This document shows, in pieces, positions 1 through 8,540 of a stretch of DNA of 61,387 nucleotides. Location of the stretch: assembly GCA_900315775.1 (NCBI GenBank), contig ONAJ01000009.1, forward strand, positions 1 to 61,387, given 5' to 3'. The notes under the pieces are model-generated. The model saw only the letters and a list, made by a program, of their open reading frames with translations. It searched no databases and was not told the origin of the DNA. Position 1 is the stretch's first letter. Each line of letters starts with the position of its first letter. Source of the stretch: an uncultured Prevotella sp. (lineage in GTDB: Bacteria > Bacteroidota > Bacteroidia > Bacteroidales > Bacteroidaceae). The position numbers and the translations under genes are program-made.

Positions 1-276
1 ATAGATAAGTTCCGTAATGTCTATCTTCGGATTGCAAAGCTCGTCGAGGTTCTCCCGCTTCGCGCGTACAATAATACTATTGAGCGCCATAGTGGTGAGG
101 ATTTCCCACGGCTCTTCGCCAGCCTCCGCCTCCTTGAAAGCTTTTTTGGTTATGTACTCTACCTTCCCGCTCAACACATTGCGACGGAAATAGTAATTTC
201 TGTTAAGAAACTCCTCGGCTATGCTCATGTAGTCCTGAGGATCAAGTTTAATTTTTAAATGATCTTTTACATTCAT
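1..276 (-). CDS. VirE/VapE-like (DUF3874-type) protein, N-terminal fragment cut by the window edge
   Basis: Only the first 92 residues are present; the frame is open to base 1. It starts at an ATG preceded six bases upstream by AAAGGAGG, one of the few strong Shine-Dalgarno sequences in the window and the reason for this start. Visible segments (EEFLNRNYYFRRNVLSG, later TMALNSIIVRAKRENL) resemble, from memory, the N-terminal region of VirE/VapE-like P-loop proteins of Bacteroidales integrated elements, thought to act in replication of the element. The P-loop itself would lie beyond the edge, so the assignment is an inference from a short stretch. The repeat-rich upstream region (290-760) is consistent with a mobile-element replication locus. 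No other product seems as likely, but a search is needed to confirm the family. Confidence 0.55.
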   Translation of the reverse strand, partial: MNVKDHLKIKLDPQDYMSIAEEFLNRNYYFRRNVLSGKVEYITKKAFKEAEAGEEPWEILTTMALNSIIVRAKRENLDELCNPKIDITELIY

Positions 277-349
277 AATTTTCCTCCTTTGTTTTTACAA
301 TTGTTATTAATTCCTTTCGATGAAGCCTTGCGCGCCTTAACTTCACTTG

Positions 350-357
350 CAAAGGTA
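350..357 (-). promoter_or_regulatory. -7 promoter element for the VirE-like gene
   Basis: TACCTTTG followed by CA on the minus strand fits the Bacteroidetes -7 consensus TAnnTTTG, 74 bases upstream of the start codon. No well-spaced -33 TTTG is evident, so this is a moderate call. Confidence 0.45.
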
Positions 358-450
358 CTAAAATAAATTCATTGTTGTATATTTTTGCCAAAACTTTTTT
401 TTTGAAAAAATGTGGATGGGTTGCAAAGTATGCATAGATGTAATCCGACC

Positions 451-517
451 TGAAAGTAGCCCAGTTTCACTGCAAAAGTAGGCTACTTACACACTAAAAG
501 TAGCCTACTTACACATC
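451..517. repeat. 22-bp tandem repeats with a palindromic core (iteron-like)
   Basis: Two adjacent 22-bp units (474-495 and 496-517) each carry AAAAGTAGSCTACTTACACA; the core AAGTAG-S-CTACTT is a perfect palindrome. A decayed third unit with AAAGTAG lies at about 451-473. They sit upstream of the VirE-like gene. The period and palindromic core resemble iterons or an autorepressor array; the function is not known. Confidence 0.6.
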
Positions 518-575
518 GCTTTAGGCGAATTCTGAAATTGCCGCTCCGCCCACTGTTTATCGGTGTTTCAAGAGT

Positions 576-702
576 GGTAAGTGTTGCTTCAACACTTACC
601 TAACACTTAACTGGTAAGAGAGGAGAGAGGAGTGAGGAGAGAGGAGAGAGAATAGTTAAGTCTTAGGTAAGTCTTAGGTAAGTGTTTGGACAACACTTAC
701 CT
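576..702. repeat. Two perfect hairpins with the same GGTAAGTGTT stem, plus 11-bp repeats
   Basis: GGTAAGTGTTG, loop CTT, CAACACTTACC spans 576-600; AGGTAAGTGTT, loop TGGAC, AACACTTACCT spans 676-702. Between and around them GGTAAGT recurs, including an 11-bp direct repeat (TTAGGTAAGTC) at about 660-685. The heptamer array GAGAGGA lies between them at 616-651. No gene is visible in 277-841; the rest of this gap is low-complexity or unassigned sequence. Confidence 0.6.
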
Positions 703-784
703 TGCCTTGCGCCCTTTATTTATCGGAGTTTCAGGCGTTTTTAGGTAAGTGGGTAAGTGTTTTGAGAAAAAATCTTTTTTCTAC

Positions 785-818
785 GAAAAAGGGCTGACTC
801 TCGTTTGAGAATCAGCCC
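785..818 (-). terminator. Rho-independent terminator after the SusE-like gene
   Basis: On the minus strand GGGCTGATTCTC, loop AAAC, GAGAGTCAGCCC (one mismatch in the stem) is followed by a T-rich run. It lies just past the end of the SusE-like gene and should end the susCD transcript. Confidence 0.75.
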
Positions 819-852
819 ATAGAGTTTTTGATAAATACTATTTATTTGTATG

Positions 853-2046
853 TTACCTTTGTAAGCTTGTAGCCGAATCCGGTAATGAGCATACCCTTCT
901 CATCAGCAATAGTCTTGTGCTCTGCTGTGTAGGTGAACTCGAATGGGTTAGGCTGGTTCTCGAAGCCATCAATCTGTGGTACGATATCTGCCGTCCAGTC
1001 ATTATTGGTAATGCGCAAAGGAATACGTTGGCATCACCCCAGTTAATCTCTACAGGGTCACCTTCCCACAGCGTCGTCTCGGCAGGACCGGCGTTCTCTA
1101 CAACAACCACTCTGGTCAGTTTGTAGCCGAATCCAGTAATGAGCATACCCTTCGCATCAGCAATAGTCTTGTGGTCTGCTGTGTAGGTGAACTCGAATGG
1201 GTTAGGCTGGTTCTCGAAGCCATCAATCTGTGGTACGATATCTGCCGTCCAGTCATTATTGGTAATGCGCAAAGCACCAACAGGAACCTCAGCCATCTGT
1301 TCTGGGGAGATCAGCACGTTAGCATCACCCCAGTTGATATCAACAGGATTACCTTCCCAAAGTACAGTTTCCTTAGACCCTGGGTCTTTGTAATCTTCAG
1401 TGCTTACAGTGACTTTACCGCATCCATAGCGAGTACCGTTGGCATCTTCGATGATGAGATTATATTGTCTCTCTTCCATCTCAGGTACGTCAAAGGTCAA
1501 TACATTGTTGACGAAAGACACGTTGGCAACTTCCTGCTTACCAATGAAAACTTTCTTAATTTCTTTATCAAATTTGCATCCAATATTCTTAGTCTTTCCA
1601 ATGGTGAGCCAACGAGACTTGTCATCATTAGCCACCTCGGGATCACCTTCAACTGGAAGGACTGTCAACTTGCAGAGACGATAGGTAGAGAGTCCTTTTG
1701 TGGTGGTAGCAACTATCTTCACCAAGTAATCTCCAGCCAGGAAAGGCATGTCAATCTTAGAACCTTCATACACCAACTCGTCATCAAGGTACCATGAGAT
1801 GGTGGTGTGGTTAATAGGGGTAGCAAACACCTCGAAAGTGAAGTTCGTGGTGCGATCAATACTTCCAAATGATCCAGGCTCTCCACCCTTACCTTCAGGA
1901 ATGTCGGTATTCAAGATGCGTGGAGCATCGCCCTCTTCTGCAGAGAAAAACGGATCATTGTCTTTGGAGCAGGAGGTAAGTATGGCAGCAAAGCCAAAGC
2001 AGACGAGACCTGCAGCAAGATATTTGAACATATTCTTAGTATTCAT
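853..2046 (-). CDS. SusE-position surface lipoprotein with duplicated CBM-like domains; C-terminal repeat frameshifted
   Basis: Signal peptide ends in a lipobox (ILTSC), so the protein is a lipoprotein, probably on the outer surface as for other SusE-position proteins. Order: a PKD/Ig-like segment (about 50-130), an IPT/TIG-like segment (about 140-215), then two copies of a module beginning ETxLWEGxPVxINWGDANV. The same module opens the secreted protein at 8541-9482. In the second copy 37 bases are missing relative to the first, at about 1020-1027, which shifts the frame. The last ~50 residues are therefore out-of-frame translation, and the undisturbed frame would run to a TAA at 842-844, ending GYKLTKVTYK. 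It follows susD by 26 bases. Likely role: glycan binding at the surface. The frameshift may be real or an assembly error in a near-identical repeat. Confidence 0.8.
   Translation of the reverse strand: MNTKNMFKYLAAGLVCFGFAAILTSCSKDNDPFFSAEEGDAPRILNTDIPEGKGGEPGSFGSIDRTTNFTFEVFATPINHTTISWYLDDELVYEGSKIDMPFLAGDYLVKIVATTTKGLSTYRLCKLTVLPVEGDPEVANDDKSRWLTIGKTKNIGCKFDKEIKKVFIGKQEVANVSFVNNVLTFDVPEMEERQYNLIIEDANGTRYGCGKVTVSTEDYKDPGSKETVLWEGNPVDINWGDANVLISPEQMAEVPVGALRITNNDWTADIVPQIDGFENQPNPFEFTYTADHKTIADAKGMLITGFGYKLTRVVVVENAGPAETTLWEGDPVEINWGDANVFLCALPIMTGRQISYHRLMASRTSLTHSSSPTQQSTRLLLMRRVCSLPDSATSLQR
867..1371. repeat. Near-identical tandem duplication inside the SusE-like gene, with a 37-bp deletion in one copy
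   Basis: Bases 867-1020 match 1121-1274 almost exactly (offset 254). The match resumes at 1027 against 1318 (offset 291), so the copy nearer the gene end has lost 37 bases and its reading frame is broken. Confidence 0.85.
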
Positions 2047-2072
2047 AATTATAAGCGGATTATTATTATTAA

Positions 2073-3821
2073 TTATTTAACGTGGTAGTAGTCCTTATCC
2101 CACCAAACGGGTTTATGCCAGTCGTCAATGTATTCACCCTTTTCATTCTTTGTACCCATGCGACTGACAGCCTCATCATAGTTCACACTATTATAGTTCC
2201 TATCCGATACAGGATAGCGTAAGCGCATAGGAGTTTCCATGTGAGCCTTGTCATCGATAGTCCAATTATAGCTGGGTAACTTTGTACGGTCCAAAATAGT
2301 AGGATAGTCTGAACGACGCAGGTTTGCCCAAGCTTCAGAAGGATTCATCATATGGAGAATCCAAGCCTGTGTGTTGATAGCTTCTTTGGCATTTTCCTGG
2401 CTCATAGCTCCATTAGCTATAAGTCCCTGGATGTATGTCTCTACCTCTGCTGCCTGGATTTTTGGAACAGTCTCAAGGTAGTGTGTGTTCATCCACTCCA
2501 TAGCAGCCCTGATACCAGTTTTGTAGTGCTCTTCCATAGATCCTGGTACAGTCCATCCCTTCAGTATAGCCTCAGCCAACAGGAACTCTACCTCGGCAAA
2601 GTTAATAAGTGCACCTGGACGATTAGGTTTCTCAAAGTCTATATTGAGGAATGGACGCAACAGACGTGCATTGTAGTTGTTTTTATCATAACCAGCATCG
2701 GGTTTCTCTTCAACTATCTTAGCAAGTCCTGGAATTGCTTCGTTTGCAGGAGGGTTAATCCAATTGTCATACCATGCTTCACCTGGTTTGCAGGCTGAAA
2801 TTGGATTTTCTTGTGTAGCCAGCCAGTTCTCAACGTCTTCTGTCAGGTCTATATTTCCTTGCTCATCTGGTTTCAAATCAGAACGATGGTTGTTAATATA
2901 GTGACGGCATACACGGAAAAGACGTGGGTCGTTATTGTCCTTCATAATACTGAAGAAGGTATAGCAAACGAATGTTGGAGATTCAGAATCCTGACCATAG
3001 AGCATCTCGCCGAGAGCATTGACACGGAAGTCAAGGTCACGAGAGCCTGCATAAAGTGTGAAAGGACCATCAGTATAAATAATGTAAGCATCGTCGTTTG
3101 AAGAGCTGATGTAACCGCCATCAGCCTTCACAGCCTTCTCAAACTCTTCTCTTGCTTTCTCAGGTGCTTTGTCACTAATACGCATTGCAAAGCGCATACG
3201 CAGTGAGTTAGCATACTTACGCCATGCTTCAGGAGAACCTTTGAGGCTGGTCACATCACCATCAATATGGGTTGGATCCTTACCCAGCTGATCAACACAG
3301 GCAGCAAGTTCTTCGAAGAACCAGTTGTAAATATCTTCCTGTTTGTCATATACAGGTGTTGAAATACCTTCAGTATAACCCTTTCCTGCCTGTTTGCAAG
3401 GAATGTCTCCATAGATGTCGGTAAGCACAGACATGATATAGACGAGGTGGATACGCAGAGCAGCATTGGTGCTGGGCTTATCCGCAGAGTTGGCAATGGC
3501 ATCAACCATATTCTTTATGGCGACATTATAGAATTGGTCCCATACGAGACGCATCTGGTCGTCCTCAGCGTGTATACTTCCTGCAAAGTTTGTAACATTC
3601 CAACCACCGGCAAAGTGCTGTGTGAAACCTGTTACGTAACTTCTATATGTGTCCATCAGTCCGAAGTCACCGTATGTCTGCAGCAGACCGGTAGTCAGCT
3701 GAGCACTGGGGGCTATCGAAGTAGCCTTGGTTTCATCGGTGTTGATTTCATTCATTAAGCTGTCGCTACAAGCAGTAAAAGTCAGTGCTGCGGCAGTCAG
3801 AAATAAATATATCTTTTTCAT
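2073..3821 (-). CDS. SusD/RagB family outer-membrane glycan-binding lipoprotein
   Basis: 582 residues, typical for SusD proteins. The signal peptide ends in TFTAC with the lipid-anchored cysteine at about residue 18. The N-terminal helical part (WDQFYNVAIKNMVDAI, then IYGDIPCKQA) and the C-terminal NLRRSDYPT segment are characteristic of SusD-like proteins. SusD proteins act as the lid over the SusC barrel and bind the glycan at the cell surface. It lies 15 bases downstream of the susC-like gene, so the two are expected to be co-transcribed and to form one complex. With GH5, GH3 and GH94 genes in the same locus, the ligand is probably a beta-glucan or its oligosaccharides; this is inferred from context only. 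Confidence 0.92.
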   Translation of the reverse strand: MKKIYLFLTAAALTFTACSDSLMNEINTDETKATSIAPSAQLTTGLLQTYGDFGLMDTYRSYVTGFTQHFAGGWNVTNFAGSIHAEDDQMRLVWDQFYNVAIKNMVDAIANSADKPSTNAALRIHLVYIMSVLTDIYGDIPCKQAGKGYTEGISTPVYDKQEDIYNWFFEELAACVDQLGKDPTHIDGDVTSLKGSPEAWRKYANSLRMRFAMRISDKAPEKAREEFEKAVKADGGYISSSNDDAYIIYTDGPFTLYAGSRDLDFRVNALGEMLYGQDSESPTFVCYTFFSIMKDNNDPRLFRVCRHYINNHRSDLKPDEQGNIDLTEDVENWLATQENPISACKPGEAWYDNWINPPANEAIPGLAKIVEEKPDAGYDKNNYNARLLRPFLNIDFEKPNRPGALINFAEVEFLLAEAILKGWTVPGSMEEHYKTGIRAAMEWMNTHYLETVPKIQAAEVETYIQGLIANGAMSQENAKEAINTQAWILHMMNPSEAWANLRRSDYPTILDRTKLPSYNWTIDDKAHMETPMRLRYPVSDRNYNSVNYDEAVSRMGTKNEKGEYIDDWHKPVWWDKDYYHVK

Positions 3822-3836
3822 AATTTGTTAATGCTA

Positions 3837-6800
3837 TTAGAATTTGACGTTAACATTGAAACCGTAGCTGCGGCGTGAGGGCAGTGAGCCATACTCCAGA
3901 CCGAGACCTGAGGTGTTGTAACCAGAGTCTGGATCGATGTTTGGAATGCGCTTCCAAATGATGAATGGGTTACGAGCTACGAAACTTACGCTAAGACCCT
4001 TAACAACCTTAAGCGGAGTAAGAAGCTTCTCTGGGAAGGTGTAGCCGAATGTAATCTCACGACACTTTACATAAGAGTTATCATAGACAAACATTGCAGC
4101 GCAGTTTCTTGAAGCTGACTGCCAATACTTCTCAGGATTGACGGGGACATCATTGGGTTTGTAAATGGGGTTGCCACTTTCGTCAACACCAGTCTGAATA
4201 ACACCAGGAACGATGTAACCTCCTGTAGGAGTCCATTCTTCTTGTGTCATACCAGCAGCTTTACGAGCTTCCTCTGACTTATACCATGCATCACGACCTT
4301 CCAGGGTAGCTTCAGCCCTACCAGTTTCGTAAGCAGAACGCATTGACATAGAGAAGAGGTCAGCACCGACCTTTACGTCGAAGCCTGCAGAGAGACGGAA
4401 GTTCTTATAAGTAAAGGTAGAATAGAAACCACCTGTCCAGTCCCAAGATGCGTTACCCACAGTACGTGGATTCTCATCAATAAGAGGCATACCATCAGTA
4501 CCGCAAATAATCTGTCCGTTTGCAGTACGCTTGAAGTCAGTACCTCTGATAGAACCGTAGTTCTCACCAACCTCTGCACCTACAGTAACACCGCACCATG
4601 TAGCCCTTTCAATTTCGAACCAGTTCATTCCATCAACGAGTTCCTTAACCTTGTTAGTATTCTTAGAGAAGTTCACACCAGCATCCCATGCAAATCCATG
4701 ATAGTCGAGTATACGACCGTTGAGGGCAATCTCAATACCCTTGTTCTGGATCTTACCGGCATTAACCAAACGGTGACCGTAACCAGAAGTTGAGGAAGAT
4801 GCAAGAGCAATAATCTGGTCTTTAGAAACCTGGTTGTAGTAGGTAACATCCAAACCTAAGCGGTTATGGAAGAACTTCATTTCCAGACCCAACTCAAATG
4901 AGTTTGTGCGGGTTGGCTTCAAATCCTTGTTAGGTGTAGTTTCGTTAGCAATTCTACCGATGACGTATCCGCCGTATGAGTATTTAGCCGTTGTATAGTT
5001 AAGATCCAACTGATAGGGATCAGTGTCGCTACCAACCTGAGCAAATGAAGCACGTAACTTACCATAGTTAATAATGTTCTTGTTCTTCAGGAACTCAGAG
5101 AATACAATGCTTGCAGATACAGATGGATATACATATACATTATTATTAGTAGGCAATGTAGAAGACTTATCACCACGAAGTGTAGTTTCCAAATAGTAAG
5201 TATGCTTGAAACCTACGCTTGCAGAACCAAAAATAGAGTTAATCTGCTTCTTATACTGGTTCTGTTCAATACTTTGCTCGGCATAGTTCATGATAGCAAC
5301 CACATCCTTCATCTGCTGATTCAAACCAGTAAAGATATCGGTCTTATTGTTCACCTTGAAGATGTTACCACCTAACGTAGCGTTAAAGTCGAAGTCTCCC
5401 CACTGGTTGTTATACAGTGCCAAAAGCTCGGCATTTATAGTCTTGTTTCTGAAGTTCATCTTCTGCAACTGACCTGCCAACAGACCTGGTGTTGTCTTAG
5501 CAACATAATCCTCAAAATTCATGTAGTTCATATCTGTACCGATAGTACCCTGCAACTTAAAATGCTCATCAATGTTCCAGATGGCCTTCGCTGTTAAACG
5601 GAAGATGTCCTTGCCTGAGGTATTATCGTTTTTATAAAGTAGCCAATATGGGTTGATATTATACTCATTGTTACCATTCCACTGAGCGTATGTACCATCA
5701 GCATTCTGATAGTTCTTCAACCACTCCTGGTTGTAAGTACCTGCCAAAGTCATCAGGTTCTTACCTACGTTGCTACGAGAGTCACCCAGCGCAGGACGAT
5801 TCTTAACATCCTCACGTGTATAGTTTGCTGTAAAGTCAAAATCAACAGGACCTGCAGATGTGTTTACACGCAGATTGAAGTTGTCACGACTCATGTGTGT
5901 GTTAGGTAGAATGTCCTTATTGCGCATGTCAGTCACACTGAAACGAACACCTGTCTTGCCAGAGTTCATAGACAGGACAGCTGTGTTCTGTGCTGTAAGA
6001 CCTGTACGGAAGAAACCTTTAAGGTTGTCTGGGTACATCTTGAACGGACGCTGCTGACCATCGAAATACTCTACAAGGTAGTTGTCGGCCTTAGGACCCC
6101 AGCTACTGTTAGTACCGGAAGTTGCCTCAGCCATGTACTGTCCGTTGTTACCCATACCATAAGTCTGCTGGATATTATCCCACTGTGAGTTCTGAACATC
6201 GAAAGTCAACGAACCATTGTACTCAACAGATACCTTATCCTTATCTGCCTTCTTAGTAGTAATAAGAATCACACCGTGAGAAGCACGGCTACCATAAAGT
6301 GCAGAAGCGGCAGGACCTTTAAGTACTGTCATGTTCTCGATATCATCAGGATTGATAGCTGAGATACCATCACCAAGGTCATAACCTCCAGCAGTACTTG
6401 CACTACCGAAGTTGGTGTTGTCCAAGGGCACACCGTCAATCACGTAGAGAGGCTCGTTGTTACCCTTAATTTCAGTATTACCACGAAGCAGAACGCGAGT
6501 AGAACCAGAGGCACCACCTGCAGTGTTCTGCACAATAAGACCAGCTACCTTACCTTCCAAGGAGTTGATAACGTTGGTTTCCTTAGCCTTCTGCAAGTCT
6601 TCACCCTTCACCTCTGAGAGGGCGTAACCTAAGGCCTTGCGCTCACGTTTGATACCAAGAGCGGTTACAACAACCTCACTAAGCTGGGTTTTGTCCTCGG
6701 ACATCACAATTTTCATGCCCTGCTTAGCCTTTACTTGAATAGCATTGTAACCCACATAACTCACCTCGAGCATGTCGCCGGGCTTACATTTTAGTGAAAA

Positions 6801-7019
6801 CTTACCGTCTAAGTCGGTAACGGCACCAACACTGGAACCAACCACCTTGACAGTTGCGCCAATCATCGGACCAGAAGCATCCTCAACAGTACCAGTAATA
6901 ACCTGGTCATCTGGAGCAGCCACTGCCATGTTAGCATGGACTCCAGCTACAGCAGTTACTGCAGGTGTCCACATCATGCCTGCACTCAGCAGGCAGAGAA
7001 GCAATGTTTTTTTCTTCAT
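3837..7019 (-). CDS. SusC/RagA family TonB-dependent oligosaccharide transporter
   Basis: 1060 residues. After a signal peptide come a carboxypeptidase-regulatory-like domain (VITGTVEDASGPMIGATV, about 40-110), a TonB-box-like and SusC signature stretch (LSEVVVTALGIKRERK), the plug domain (PLYVIDGVPLDNTNFG) and a long beta-barrel ending in a C-terminal phenylalanine (NVNVKF). It imports oligosaccharides across the outer membrane using TonB energy, with the SusD protein encoded next to it. A TATCTTTG promoter lies 41 bases upstream and a candidate operator with GGTTT repeats lies further upstream (7085-7145). It is the first gene of the susC-susD-susE unit. Substrate inferred from neighbours: beta-glucan-derived oligosaccharides. 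Confidence 0.95.
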   Translation of the reverse strand: MKKKTLLLCLLSAGMMWTPAVTAVAGVHANMAVAAPDDQVITGTVEDASGPMIGATVKVVGSSVGAVTDLDGKFSLKCKPGDMLEVSYVGYNAIQVKAKQGMKIVMSEDKTQLSEVVVTALGIKRERKALGYALSEVKGEDLQKAKETNVINSLEGKVAGLIVQNTAGGASGSTRVLLRGNTEIKGNNEPLYVIDGVPLDNTNFGSASTAGGYDLGDGISAINPDDIENMTVLKGPAASALYGSRASHGVILITTKKADKDKVSVEYNGSLTFDVQNSQWDNIQQTYGMGNNGQYMAEATSGTNSSWGPKADNYLVEYFDGQQRPFKMYPDNLKGFFRTGLTAQNTAVLSMNSGKTGVRFSVTDMRNKDILPNTHMSRDNFNLRVNTSAGPVDFDFTANYTREDVKNRPALGDSRSNVGKNLMTLAGTYNQEWLKNYQNADGTYAQWNGNNEYNINPYWLLYKNDNTSGKDIFRLTAKAIWNIDEHFKLQGTIGTDMNYMNFEDYVAKTTPGLLAGQLQKMNFRNKTINAELLALYNNQWGDFDFNATLGGNIFKVNNKTDIFTGLNQQMKDVVAIMNYAEQSIEQNQYKKQINSIFGSASVGFKHTYYLETTLRGDKSSTLPTNNNVYVYPSVSASIVFSEFLKNKNIINYGKLRASFAQVGSDTDPYQLDLNYTTAKYSYGGYVIGRIANETTPNKDLKPTRTNSFELGLEMKFFHNRLGLDVTYYNQVSKDQIIALASSSTSGYGHRLVNAGKIQNKGIEIALNGRILDYHGFAWDAGVNFSKNTNKVKELVDGMNWFEIERATWCGVTVGAEVGENYGSIRGTDFKRTANGQIICGTDGMPLIDENPRTVGNASWDWTGGFYSTFTYKNFRLSAGFDVKVGADLFSMSMRSAYETGRAEATLEGRDAWYKSEEARKAAGMTQEEWTPTGGYIVPGVIQTGVDESGNPIYKPNDVPVNPEKYWQSASRNCAAMFVYDNSYVKCREITFGYTFPEKLLTPLKVVKGLSVSFVARNPFIIWKRIPNIDPDSGYNTSGLGLEYGSLPSRRSYGFNVNVKF

Positions 7020-7059
7020 GTGTTAAGTTATTAGTTAAATATGATTTTCGGTTTGAGTG

Positions 7060-7067
7060 CAAAGATA
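7060..7067 (-). promoter_or_regulatory. -7 promoter element of the susC operon
   Basis: TATCTTTGCA on the minus strand fits TAnnTTTG, with a leader of about 35 bases to the susC ATG. No clear -33 TTTG is seen, as would fit an activator-dependent promoter. Confidence 0.6.
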
Positions 7068-7084
7068 CAGCTATTATAATGTGT

Positions 7085-7145
7085 ATAGGTTTGAAGGGAA
7101 ACATAAAAGGTATAAAAACCTGATTTTGTCAGTTATCAAACCTAT
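7085..7145 (-). promoter_or_regulatory. Candidate activator operator upstream of susC
   Basis: On the minus strand GGTTTGATA (from 7142) and GGTTTTTATA (from 7120) form direct repeats 22 bases apart. A third copy, ATAGGTTTGAA at 7085-7095, is inverted, so ATAGGTTTGA and TCAAACCTAT bracket the site. A comparable arrangement with about the same distance to the -7 element lies upstream of the GH5 gene at 15746. Spacing of about two helix turns suits an AraC-type dimer. Proposed only from this comparison. Confidence 0.4.
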
Positions 7146-7164
7146 TTTTGATAGATTTTATACG

Positions 7165-8469
7165 TTATTCGTGCACTTTTTCTATTGACTGTCCTTGCAA
7201 GTTGTAGTATTTTTCTCCATTCTCTATGATCACTTTTCCGTCTTTGAGAACTTTTCGAGGTGTATAGAGTGAGTGCTCATTGTTGATAATTGGCAATGTC
7301 ATATCGGCGGCGATGCCTTGCTGTATTCCATCGAGGGTCCATTCTGCCACCAGTTGCATATTGCTCCAACGATTAAAGATACCATACTTTTCTGTTCCGT
7401 TACCAAAAGAATTATTGTCCCATACAAAGGTGGCAATACCACGCTGACGAGCCTCACTCACGAGTAATTTGCAATAGTACGTCATATTCTCACGGATGAC
7501 GTTCTTGAAAGTGGTCAGCCAATGGTCGGTAACTCCCCATTCGCCAATGATAATACCCAGTCCTTTTGTTCCCCATGCGTCTGCTGCCTTCTGTAAGTCA
7601 TTACACATAGTCGTTTCCTTACTGTTTGAAGTAGCACCATAGCTACTATATGCCTGTCCCCAATAATAATAGGTACCGCTGCCACAATAATCCCATGGCT
7701 CATAGTAGTGAAACTCCACACTCATATAGTCATTACCATTACCGGCAATGTCGTTAGGAATGACAAACCCGTTAAGTCCGAATGAAAGGTTACAGTTGTA
7801 CGTCTGTACTATTAAGTGGCGCTTCAGATTGTTGCCGCCGGTACTGCGTACAACATCAACGAACGTCTGGTTATAACTGTTCTGAACTGCTAAGTTCTCA
7901 TTAGTAGGGTAGTTATAGTTGTCCTTGATGTGCACCTCGTTTGTTCCGGCAAAGGCAAGACGATAGTCGTAGTCGCTGAAGGCATTGGCTATCTGCGTCC
8001 ACAACAGTTCCAACTTCTGGTTATTCTCCGTCTGATAGGTGTATAGGGCACGACGTTCCAGCCACATATCGTGGTGGGTGTTAATAATTACCTTCATGTC
8101 ATAGTCCAAACAATAATCAACAACGTCCTTGACGCGTTGCATCCATTCTGGGTCTATGGTCATAGCGGTTACATCTGTAATATGACACTGCCAGCGTACG
8201 GGGATACGAACAGCATTGAAACCCGCAGCCTTTACTGCCTGTAGCATTTGTTTTGTAACTTGGGGATTTCCCCATGCTGTCTCTGCCTGCATAGCATTGG
8301 CAGGATTACCGAAAGACGTTGACTCATTGTTCCATCCTTGTGGTGAACACTCTAACTGGTTACCAAGATTCCATCCTGCAGTTACCTCGTCGTTCCATTG
8401 ACGAGCAGTTGGTTGTGCCATCGCTGACACAACCAACATACACATCAGGAACATGTTTAGTTTTCTCAT
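7165..8469 (-). CDS. GH5 endo-beta-glucanase (secreted)
   Basis: 434 residues with an N-terminal signal peptide (cleavage near SAMAQ). The catalytic domain shows GWNLGNQLEC (about 32-41), ETAWGNP, AGFNAVRIPVRW, the acid/base Glu in FAGTNEVH (about E178) and the nucleophile Glu in IIIGEWGVTD (about E310). These fit GH5 and most resemble the endoglucanase/xyloglucanase-type subfamily 4. The tail (KVIIENGEKYYNLQGQSI) is a shortened version of the C-terminal segment common on Prevotella secreted proteins. It is a paralogue of the GH5 at 14574-15746, with the same order of motifs and spacing. Expected role: cleavage of beta-1,4- or mixed-linkage glucan outside the cell or in the periplasm. It is 71 bases downstream of the CBM-like gene, probably in the same transcript. 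Confidence 0.9.
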   Translation of the reverse strand: MRKLNMFLMCMLVVSAMAQPTARQWNDEVTAGWNLGNQLECSPQGWNNESTSFGNPANAMQAETAWGNPQVTKQMLQAVKAAGFNAVRIPVRWQCHITDVTAMTIDPEWMQRVKDVVDYCLDYDMKVIINTHHDMWLERRALYTYQTENNQKLELLWTQIANAFSDYDYRLAFAGTNEVHIKDNYNYPTNENLAVQNSYNQTFVDVVRSTGGNNLKRHLIVQTYNCNLSFGLNGFVIPNDIAGNGNDYMSVEFHYYEPWDYCGSGTYYYWGQAYSSYGATSNSKETTMCNDLQKAADAWGTKGLGIIIGEWGVTDHWLTTFKNVIRENMTYYCKLLVSEARQRGIATFVWDNNSFGNGTEKYGIFNRWSNMQLVAEWTLDGIQQGIAADMTLPIINNEHSLYTPRKVLKDGKVIIENGEKYYNLQGQSIEKVHE

Positions 8470-8540
8470 GTTTCCACTTTTTACGTTACTAAAACAAACT
8501 ATTAAAATGCTACATAATACTACATACTATTATCCTAAAG

